Below, piece by piece: positions 19,188 through 27,300 of a stretch of 64,000 nucleotides of DNA. Under the pieces are notes generated by a model. The model was given only the letters and a program-made list of their open reading frames with translations. It had not been told where the DNA came from and ran no database searches. The stretch's first letter is position 1; every line of letters begins with the position of its first letter. Position numbers and translations under genes: made by a program. Origin of the DNA: Bacteroidia bacterium (lineage in GTDB: Bacteria > Bacteroidota > Bacteroidia > AKYH767-A > OLB10); contig JBAOIA010000012.1 in NCBI GenBank assembly GCA_037045145.1, forward strand, positions 930,001-994,000. The letters run 5' to 3'.

Positions 19188-20730
19188 TAAAGTGCAGCCC
19201 TTTATTCTCCGTCCTTCCCATTGCAGCTTTGATAATCAGATAGGCTACATTGATGAGATTGCGCAATTCGCAAATACGAGGAGAAATTTCCCATCTGTTA
19301 TAAAGGTCCTCTGTTTCTTCGTATAGAAGACGTGTACGTTCAAGTGCCCGTTTCAGTCGCATATCGCTTCTGAATATACCAACATAATTACTCATAATTT
19401 CCTGCAACTCTTTGCGGCTTTGCGTAATCAGCACCATTTCTGCTGCATCACGTGGTGACACGGCATTCCACTCCGGAATGTGTTCGTTATAATGAATAAA
19501 CTCCAAACGTTCTGAGGCATGCACATAAGCACGGTGAGCAAACACAACAGCTTCGAGCAATGAATTTGATGCCAGACGATTTCCTCCGTGCAGACCTGTT
19601 GACGAACACTCTCCAATAGCATAAAGATGTTGAATAGACGACTGCCCAAACTCATCAACTTTTATTCCTCCACACAAATAATGTTGTGCCGGAGCCACAG
19701 GTATGCATTCTTTAGCAACATCAATGCCTAATGACAGGCAACGGCTGTAAATGTTTGGGAAATGTTTTTTAAATTCCGTCATATTTAATTTAGTACAATC
19801 GAGCCAAACATAATCGTCACCGCTTTTTTTCATCTCGCTATCAATAGCACGGGCAACGATATCGCGTGGTGCAAGTGATCCACGCTCATCATATTGCTGC
19901 ATAAATTCTTTCCCGTCAATATTGCGCAACACTGCTCCAAAACCACGTACAGCCTCTGAAATTAAAAATGAAGGATAGGTTCCGGGATGATACAATGCCG
20001 TTGGATGAAACTGAATAAATTCCATACCATTTACTTTTCCCATGGCACGATAGGTCATAGCAATGCCATCACCGGTTGCAATTACGGGGTTGGTAGTAGT
20101 TTTATAAACATGTCCTGCTCCACCCGTTGCCATCACTGTAACTTTTGAAAGAATAGTTTCTACCTTACCGGTTTTAGTATTTAAAATATATGCGCCATAA
20201 CAGGTAATTCCGGGTGTGTTTCTTTTTACAATGACACCCATGTGATGTTGCGTAATAATGTCAACCGCAAAAAGATGTGTATGTAATGTGATGTTTGGAT
20301 GCTGATGAATCTGCTGAAGAAGTTTGGTTTCAATTTCAAGTCCGGTAATGTCTTTATGATGTAAAACACGATGTGCAGAATGTCCACCTTCCATGGCTAA
20401 GTCAAAACTGCCGCTTTTATTTTTGTCAAACTCTGTTCCCCAGGCAATAAGTTCTTTTATACGTTCGCCACTTTCGGCAACAACCAAGCGTACAATTTTC
20501 TCATCACACAATCCCGCACCACAACTTAATGTGTCCTGAACATGATGTTCTAAAGAGTCATCTTTAGTCTCGGGTAAAACGGCTGCAATGCCTCCTTGGG
20601 CGTATTTAGTGTTCGACTCATCTTCATTAGCCTTGGTGATGATGGTTACCTTACCATGATTGGCAGCTTTTAAGGCAAAACTAAGTCCTGCTATTCCACT
20701 GCCTATCACCAAAAAATCGGTCTTTGTCAT
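19174..20730 (-). CDS. nadB: L-aspartate oxidase
   Basis: This 518-residue flavoenzyme oxidises L-aspartate to iminoaspartate, the first step of de novo NAD synthesis. The N-terminal FAD-binding GxGxxG is in VIGSGIAGLSFALKA. Further motifs are TKYAQGGIAAV, the active-site region EGGHSAHRVLHHKDITG, FIQFHPTALY, and GECSSTGLHGGNRLASNSLLEA. The C-terminal helical domain is complete. It heads a five-gene minus-strand run; nadA and nadC are not here. A TAnnTTTG match at 20800-20793 is a candidate promoter in the short gap shared with the divergent Nfu gene. Confidence 0.96.
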   Translation of the reverse strand: MTKTDFLVIGSGIAGLSFALKAANHGKVTIITKANEDESNTKYAQGGIAAVLPETKDDSLEHHVQDTLSCGAGLCDEKIVRLVVAESGERIKELIAWGTEFDKNKSGSFDLAMEGGHSAHRVLHHKDITGLEIETKLLQQIHQHPNITLHTHLFAVDIITQHHMGVIVKRNTPGITCYGAYILNTKTGKVETILSKVTVMATGGAGHVYKTTTNPVIATGDGIAMTYRAMGKVNGMEFIQFHPTALYHPGTYPSFLISEAVRGFGAVLRNIDGKEFMQQYDERGSLAPRDIVARAIDSEMKKSGDDYVWLDCTKLNMTEFKKHFPNIYSRCLSLGIDVAKECIPVAPAQHYLCGGIKVDEFGQSSIQHLYAIGECSSTGLHGGNRLASNSLLEAVVFAHRAYVHASERLEFIHYNEHIPEWNAVSPRDAAEMVLITQSRKELQEIMSNYVGIFRSDMRLKRALERTRLLYEETEDLYNRWEISPRICELRNLINVAYLIIKAAMGRTENKGLHFNVDN

Positions 20731-20792
20731 TATTTTAACTGTAAATTTTAAACTAAATTAAGTCGAATATGTTTACTTTCGTAAATTAATTG

Positions 20793-20800
20793 CAAAAGTA
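20793..20800 (-). promoter_or_regulatory. nadB: Candidate -7 element for nadB
   Basis: On the minus strand this reads TACTTTTG, an exact TAnnTTTG match, about 62 bp before the nadB start. No well-placed TTG box is evident. Confidence 0.35.
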
Positions 20801-20807
20801 ACTATTC

Positions 20808-21437
20808 ATGTCAACTAGAAATCATCAGGTTTATGCCGAGTTAACACCCAATCCTAACAGCGTTAAGTTTGTTGCCGATAGGTTGTTGCTTTTTGAAGGT
20901 ACTGTTGAATATAAATCAAAAGCAGAAGCAATAGATTGCCCCATAGCCTATCAGTTGTTTGACTTTACCGGAATTAAGTCTGTTTTTATAACTGCAAATT
21001 TTATTACCATAACGAAAGAAGCCGATATTGATTGGTATGAAATTACCAATATCCTGCGTGAGTTTATTAAAGGCTTTCTGAACAGTGGTGAAAAATTATT
21101 TCTTAAAAACCCTGTTCAGGAAACTGAAGCAGTTAAAGAGCCTGTTACTTCAGCTATATTAACTCCACAGGAAAAACACCCCATGCAAAATAATGCAGAG
21201 TCTGCAATCATTGAAGATAAAATTAAAAATATGCTCGATGAGTTTGTGAGACCGGCAGTAGAAGGTGATGGCGGTGCCATAGATTTTAAATCGTTTAAAG
21301 ATGGTGTTGTCACTGTTGTTTTAAAAGGCTCATGCAGTGGTTGTCCTTCATCAACATTAACACTGAAAGCAGGAATTGAAAATTTATTAAAACGAATGAT
21401 TCCGGAAGTATCGGAAGTGATGGCCGAAGCTGAATAG
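20808..21437 (+). CDS. NifU-like (Nfu) iron-sulfur cluster carrier protein
   Basis: This 209-residue protein has an N-terminal Nfu_N domain (about residues 5-100, with ELTPNPNSVKFV), a charged linker, and a C-terminal NifU domain (from about residue 133) with the cluster-binding pair Cys176 and Cys179 in CSGCPSS. Nfu proteins accept a [4Fe-4S] cluster from the assembly scaffold and pass it to target apoproteins. It is divergent from nadB and convergent, with a 6-bp gap, with the response regulator downstream. The chemical link to nadB is loose, since bacterial quinolinate synthase (NadA), not NadB, needs the cluster. Confidence 0.93.
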   Translation: MSTRNHQVYAELTPNPNSVKFVADRLLLFEGTVEYKSKAEAIDCPIAYQLFDFTGIKSVFITANFITITKEADIDWYEITNILREFIKGFLNSGEKLFLKNPVQETEAVKEPVTSAILTPQEKHPMQNNAESAIIEDKIKNMLDEFVRPAVEGDGGAIDFKSFKDGVVTVVLKGSCSGCPSSTLTLKAGIENLLKRMIPEVSEVMAEAE

Positions 21438-21443
21438 TTTCTT

Positions 21444-22112
21444 TTAAAAAATATTAAACCATTTATTTTTGTGTGCCATTGAAATTACCTGCGCTTTAGA
21501 GTTAACATGCAGTTTGTTGTAAATATTAGCAATGTGTTTTCTAACTGTCAAGGTGCTGATGTCTGTTATTTCAGCTATTCGCTTGGCATCATAACCATTG
21601 ACCAGATGCGTAAGTACTTCCCTTTCGCGGTCTGATAAAAGCGTATCAATAACTGAACTTTTACTCTCAGTAATCTTATCCTTTTGTGTTAAAAGTTTTA
21701 ATGTCTTACGGGCAATAGCCGGACTCATAGGTGCGCCACCAAACTCCAATACCTCATTAATAGCTTCCCTAATGGTAACATAGTTTTCATGTTTGAGAAG
21801 GTATCCTGATGCACCAGACTGAATGGCATTAAAAATAGTATCGTCATCTTCAAAAACGGTCAGCACAATAAAATGAATGGATGCATATAATGCTTTTGCA
21901 ATCTGAATAGTTTCAACACCATTTAAACCGGGCATTTGTATATCCATAAAAACCACTTGCGGCCATTGTTGCATTGGAAGGCCTTTCATTTTTTCTAAAA
22001 ACTCATCACCACTGTTGGAAACAAACAGTAACTCTATATCTCCAAAAGTTGCGATTTTTTCGCGGAAATATTTTTGATTCAAAAAGTTGTCGTCAACCAG
22101 TGCTATTTTCAT
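21444..22112 (-). CDS. NarL/LuxR-type response regulator
   Basis: The 222-residue protein has a receiver domain (phosphoacceptor Asp57 in VFMDIQMPG, switch Thr in VLTVFED, Lys in YLLKHE) and a C-terminal LuxR-type helix-turn-helix (about residues 155-218, LLSDREREVLTHLVNG...ISTLTVRKHIANIYNKLHV). Phosphorylation by the adjacent histidine kinase, 40 bp upstream on the same strand, should promote DNA binding. The inverted repeat TCACCA-N4-TGGTGA upstream of the divergent T9SS gene at 24399 is a plausible target of this or the second NarL-type regulator at 41038. Confidence 0.93.
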   Translation of the reverse strand: MKIALVDDNFLNQKYFREKIATFGDIELLFVSNSGDEFLEKMKGLPMQQWPQVVFMDIQMPGLNGVETIQIAKALYASIHFIVLTVFEDDDTIFNAIQSGASGYLLKHENYVTIREAINEVLEFGGAPMSPAIARKTLKLLTQKDKITESKSSVIDTLLSDREREVLTHLVNGYDAKRIAEITDISTLTVRKHIANIYNKLHVNSKAQVISMAHKNKWFNIF

Positions 22113-22152
22113 CTTGTGTAAAACTCTGAAATAAACAATTTGCTCACAATAC

Positions 22153-24072
22153 TTATTTTGTATTATCTGTTAAAATCACTTTCGTACCACCGCTATCTCC
22201 AACAACCCACGCTACCAGCCATTGCGACTCCGCTGCACGTTGTTTGATATGAATTAATCCGTTTCCTGATTTTACCGGCTCGCTCATACCTTTGCCATTA
22301 TCAACGACTTCAATTACTGTTCTGATTTGACTGTTGAATAAAATATTTATTTCTGTGCATCCGCTGTGCTTTAGACTGTTGTTTACACATTCCATTAAAA
22401 TATAATACAAGTTTAACATTACAGCAGGAGTATATGTAAAATCATTAATTATTTTCTCACTAAAACTATATTTGATAGCAGGATAATTTTTCATCAGACG
22501 TTGCATCCATAACTTTAAACGATCACTTAATTGTGTCAATCGAAGATCGTCATTTTTCAGAACCCAAATTGTGTTATTCAGTTGAGAAACCATATTTTGT
22601 GCATTCGCCTCAAGGTTTTCGGTAATAACACCATTATTTGCAAACTGCTCTCTCAATTGAATCACATTATGAGTGATAGCTGCAGCATAAACACCCAGAT
22701 TATCGTGTAAATCGGCAGCTATTCGTTTACGTTCATTCTCCTGCGCCTGTTTGACATCAATTTTTGATTGCACTTTCTGTTCCAGCAAATCCATTTCCAT
22801 TTTACGGTTGTTGAGCAACTGCCTGTTTCGATACCACAGACCCAACGTGAGTGCAATTAATGTAAGCAACAACAACGAACCAATAGTTATATAACGGCTT
22901 CTGGTAATTTTCAATTGTTGTTGCATTATTATGTTCTCTTTTTTTTGCAATTCATATCTTGCTTCGAAACGGGCAATAGCTTCAGTAGAGTTTTGGTCAG
23001 ACAAGGTGTCTTTCAATGCCATCACTTTCTCTAATACACTTGCATATTTTTGATAAAGTCCGGAAGCTTTATAATTTTCTGCCAGCGCATTGTATATAAA
23101 TATCTGCTTCGAAACACTTTTTAATTCTTCTGCAATTGTTATAGCCTTATTGGCTATCGCTATTCCTTTATCAGTTTCTCCTATGGATGCATAAAAAAAC
23201 GACAACTGTGCCATGTCTGCAATAACGTATAAGTTATCTCCGATTTTTTGCCTGATTTTTATGGCTTCTTCTAAGTCTTTCTCTGCAAGTTGGTGTTCTT
23301 TTGCATTGATATACATATCAGCACGAATACTGTACGAATTGGCCAATTGGGTTAGGTTCTGATCCATAGAACCATACTTTAATGCCAGTTCTATATACTT
23401 AAATGCAGAGTCAGACTGGTTAATGTTATTATAACAAGAAGCTAAATTTGAAAATAAAAAACTGTTTCTCGACAGCAAACTGTCAGGAGTATTCAGATAG
23501 CCGGTTGTAAGCCATTTTATGGCATCATCATATTTTCCTAATTCCAAATTAGCCCAGCCAAGACCCACATAAGCTCTGCAAATCCACATGGCATCACTCG
23601 CACCTTCAGCATCTTTTAAAACTTTTAGCTCTAATTCAATTGCCTCTTTCTGTTTATTTGTACGAATAAAAATAGCGGCTTTGTTATTGATGAGCCATTG
23701 CCTTGCATCATAAAATTTTTCTGTTTGAGGAATTATATTCAACAAACTGTCCACTAAATTTAATGCTTTCTCACTATTATCTCGCTTAGATAAATATCGT
23801 ACATAAGCATTTTCCAAACGAAAATATTCAGTTGACCCGGGCAATGCAATTTGTCTTCCTGACACAATATAATGGTAAAATGTGTCTAATGAAAGCGCAT
23901 AACTTCTTGATGTCAATAAAATAATATCATGCAACTGGTCACTGAGATTCGCACTGCTGTTTATCCGATGTTTAATACTGTCGTTAATGGCCGTTTGTGC
24001 TTTAACATGGCATTGTTGTATTAAAATAAAACAAATGCTACTGAGGATAAATTTTACAAACCTTCTCATCAT
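22153..24072 (-). CDS. TPR-containing sensor histidine kinase (HisKA_3 family)
   Basis: The 639-residue kinase starts with a signal-like hydrophobic segment (about 5-25), followed by an array of tetratricopeptide repeats in the periplasm (about 40-380). A transmembrane helix (about 388-408, ITIGSLLLLTLIALTLGLWY) and a coiled-coil linker come next. The HisKA_3 phosphoacceptor site has His456 in RIAADLHDNLG, and a HATPase domain ends the protein (DNGKGMSEP, then GNGLIHIKQRAA). This architecture is common in Bacteroidota and pairs with NarL-type regulators, here the next gene. The TPR part may bind a protein partner or envelope signal. It diverges from the giant T9SS gene at 24399. Confidence 0.92.
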   Translation of the reverse strand: MMRRFVKFILSSICFILIQQCHVKAQTAINDSIKHRINSSANLSDQLHDIILLTSRSYALSLDTFYHYIVSGRQIALPGSTEYFRLENAYVRYLSKRDNSEKALNLVDSLLNIIPQTEKFYDARQWLINNKAAIFIRTNKQKEAIELELKVLKDAEGASDAMWICRAYVGLGWANLELGKYDDAIKWLTTGYLNTPDSLLSRNSFLFSNLASCYNNINQSDSAFKYIELALKYGSMDQNLTQLANSYSIRADMYINAKEHQLAEKDLEEAIKIRQKIGDNLYVIADMAQLSFFYASIGETDKGIAIANKAITIAEELKSVSKQIFIYNALAENYKASGLYQKYASVLEKVMALKDTLSDQNSTEAIARFEARYELQKKENIIMQQQLKITRSRYITIGSLLLLTLIALTLGLWYRNRQLLNNRKMEMDLLEQKVQSKIDVKQAQENERKRIAADLHDNLGVYAAAITHNVIQLREQFANNGVITENLEANAQNMVSQLNNTIWVLKNDDLRLTQLSDRLKLWMQRLMKNYPAIKYSFSEKIINDFTYTPAVMLNLYYILMECVNNSLKHSGCTEINILFNSQIRTVIEVVDNGKGMSEPVKSGNGLIHIKQRAAESQWLVAWVVGDSGGTKVILTDNTK

Positions 24073-24398
24073 TTACAATGATGCTGTAAATCTATCAATA
24101 AGTATCCATCATTCCAATCTTTTAACCTTTACACAAAAGTCAATACTCAATTTGATGTATTAAACGATAAGTAAGTTATGGCTACTATATTTTAGGTATT
24201 TACATTAAATATTTTTTGATGAAATATTTGTAACACAAAAATCATAAAGGACAAAAAATTTATACTCACTTATTATTTATTGAACAAATGCAAAAATCAC
24301 CAATATTGGTGATTGACTTATGCTATATAATATTAGATTATTGCAAAATCAACATAATACAGAAAATAAATTAATAATCATTTTAAAACCAAATTATT
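24073..24398. other. Divergent intergenic region between kinase and T9SS gene
   Basis: This 326-bp AT-rich region separates the two divergent genes. It holds the palindrome at 24297-24312. No gene or RNA is seen. Confidence 0.6.
24297..24312 (+). promoter_or_regulatory. Operator-like palindrome TCACCA-N4-TGGTGA, copy 1
   Basis: TCACCAATATTGGTGA is a perfect 16-bp palindrome 86 bp upstream of the T9SS gene start. The sequence TTGAC follows at 24313, and a weak -7 element (TAGATTAT, 24334-24341) lies 18 bp further on. The palindrome centre is about 30 bp upstream of that element, an activator-like position shared with copy 2. Confidence 0.65.
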
Positions 24399-27300
24399 AT
24401 GACAACTAAAATCGCAAAAACAAATTGGTTGTTTGGATTACTTAAAGTAAACAAACTCCATTTTATCTGGCTATTTATTTTCCTTACAGGAATAGCAATG
24501 GCCGAAACCGAGCCTAATGACAGTAAAGCTCAGGCAAATGTTCTAACACTAAACACAGGCATGCCCGGAACGGTTACATTAACTGAATCAGACTGGTTTT
24601 CTGTAACCATACCTGAAGACGGGAATCTGAATATTCAAGGCGTTTTCTCCAGCTACATTTATATTCAGATTTACGATAATGATGGCGTTACCAGTTTGCT
24701 TAATAACTATCATAACGGAACTTTAACCCGAACGGTTAATGGGTTGGCTGCAGGAACCTACTATGTTCGCGTATATAATTACTATTTATCAGAAACCAAC
24801 ACCTATACTCTAACGGCATCACTAACCACAACAGGATTAGCCAATGACGTTGAATACAATGGCACACCGGCCACGGCCAGCGTGTTAGCATTGAATGGCA
24901 GCACTACCGGACATGTTAATTACTACTACAACAATCAAAAAGATACTTCGGACTGGTATTCAGTTACAGTCACTCAAGATGGGAAGTTAAGTTATACTAT
25001 CACAAGCAACGGGCAGAATGTTTACGCCATTCTTTATGATGGCGATGCAACTACTCAACTTGCCGGAAGTTATACAACCACAACAGCCACCTTTCAACGA
25101 GACGGCATGGCACCGGGAGTTTATTACATCAGAATTTCTACTTTTTACAACAGTGAATATGTTGCTTATACGCTATCAAACATATTAACACCTCCTGTAA
25201 ATGCCAACGACCCACTCCCAAATGATGTTTATACACAGGCTACAACATTGCCTTTCAATGGAAGTATTACGGGACATATAGGCTTTCGCTATAATGGAGC
25301 CGTTGATACCTATGACTGGTATAAAGTAACCACTAACGCTGACGGTAAGATTCAATATACCCTGACAGTTGATAATGGCCAAGATGTTTATGCCGAATTG
25401 TTTGATGGAGATGGTACCACCTTTTTAGAGGGAAGTTATACAACCACTTCTGCAACTTTTGAAGAAGATGGTCAGGCTCCAGGTACTTATTACATCAGAA
25501 TCAGAACATTTTATTCCAATCAATTTGCATCCTATCAACTATCAAACAATTTAGTTGTTCCAGTACAAGCAAATGATGCATCTCCAAACGATGTTTATAC
25601 TTCAGCAACAGTGTTGAACTTAAATGATTCTACTACCGGACACATTGGATATCATTATAACGGAAACATAGACACCTATGATTGGTATAGCGTTACCACC
25701 AATGCTAATGGGCAATTATTTTGGACCATCACTTCTCATAATGGCCAAAATATATATGCTGAACTATTTGATGGCGATGGCACCACTAATTTAGCGGGAA
25801 GTTATACAATCACTACTGCTACTTTTAACAAAAATGGACTGGCACCAGGGACCTACTATATTCGAATAAAAACCTTTTATTCTAATGAATTTACGCCTTA
25901 TACTCTGAGTAACTCACTATCACCGGCAGTTTACACCAATGATACAGAACCAAACGGTTCAAAACCAACAGCCTTGCCTTTAGCAGTAAATACAACCGTG
26001 CAAGGTCACATCGGCTATTATTACAATAACCTTGATGACACGTTGGATTATTATGCCCTGACACTTCCTGTTGATGGCAAACTTTCCTGGACTATTTCAT
26101 CTGCAAATGGACAAAATGTTTATGCACAATTGTATGATAATGATGGTACCACTAGTCTTGGTGGCAGCTACACAACAACTTCTGCAACATTCACAGTGAA
26201 TAATCTTGCAGCCGGTACTTACTATATAAAGATCAGAACATTTTATAACAATGAATTTGCTCCTTATGAGCTAAGCACCTCATTAGATCCAATGAACTTT
26301 ACAGTAGAAAACACTGCCGATAACAACTTTGCTATAACTCCTACCTTACTTCCGGCAAATACAGCTACAACCGGTCACCTCAACTTTTATTACAATAATC
26401 AGTATGATAATAAAGACTGGTGGGTTATTGGATATGACGGTAGCGGAGCAATGACCATTACAGGAGAATTGGAACAAAATCATTTTAATGCTGATTATCC
26501 ATATATCAATTATGCACTTTATACTGATACTGCTGCAAGCGCCATTGCTTCAGGAACCTGGCATAACCCAACTAATTCCTTTGTGGTAAATACCCCTGTG
26601 ATTGGTAAATACTTTTTAAGACTAACTCCAGGCTTTAGCACATTTGGCGCTTACCGTCTGACTGCAGGATATACTGAAAATTGTTCCAATACAATTACCA
26701 TCAACAATACCGTACAAGCTCCACCATGCTTAGGTACTATCGACTATACCGTATCAAACGGTTTGGCCAACTACACCGTACAGTTGTATAAAAACGGAAG
26801 CCCTTTTGGTGCTCCTCAAACTACAGCATCAACTGTTAGCTTTAATAATTTAGGAATAGGAACTTACTACCTGCAGTCAGCTTCCTTTGGTGCTTCAGGT
26901 GCTTGCAGTGTTAATAGTGCAAACACCATATTTTCTACACCACCGGTTCCTAACATTACAGCAGGAGGCTCTACAACATTCTGCCAGGGTGGAAGTGTAG
27001 TTTTAACTGCCGATGCTGCAAACTCCTACCTCTGGAGTACCGGTGAAACTACACAGGCTATTACAGTAAGTGCAACAGGCAACTTTGTGGTAACTGTTTA
27101 CAATGCAGCATTGTGTAGTAGTACTTCTGCATCAACTTCTGTAACTGTTAACCCATTGCCTCCAACTCCAACTATCTCTGCTAATGGCCCTTTAACATTT
27201 TGTGCCAACAGTAATGTCACACTAACTTCAAGTACTGCTAACGAATACCTTTGGAGTGATGCAGAAATAACACAAAGCATAGTAGTAAATACTGCCTTTA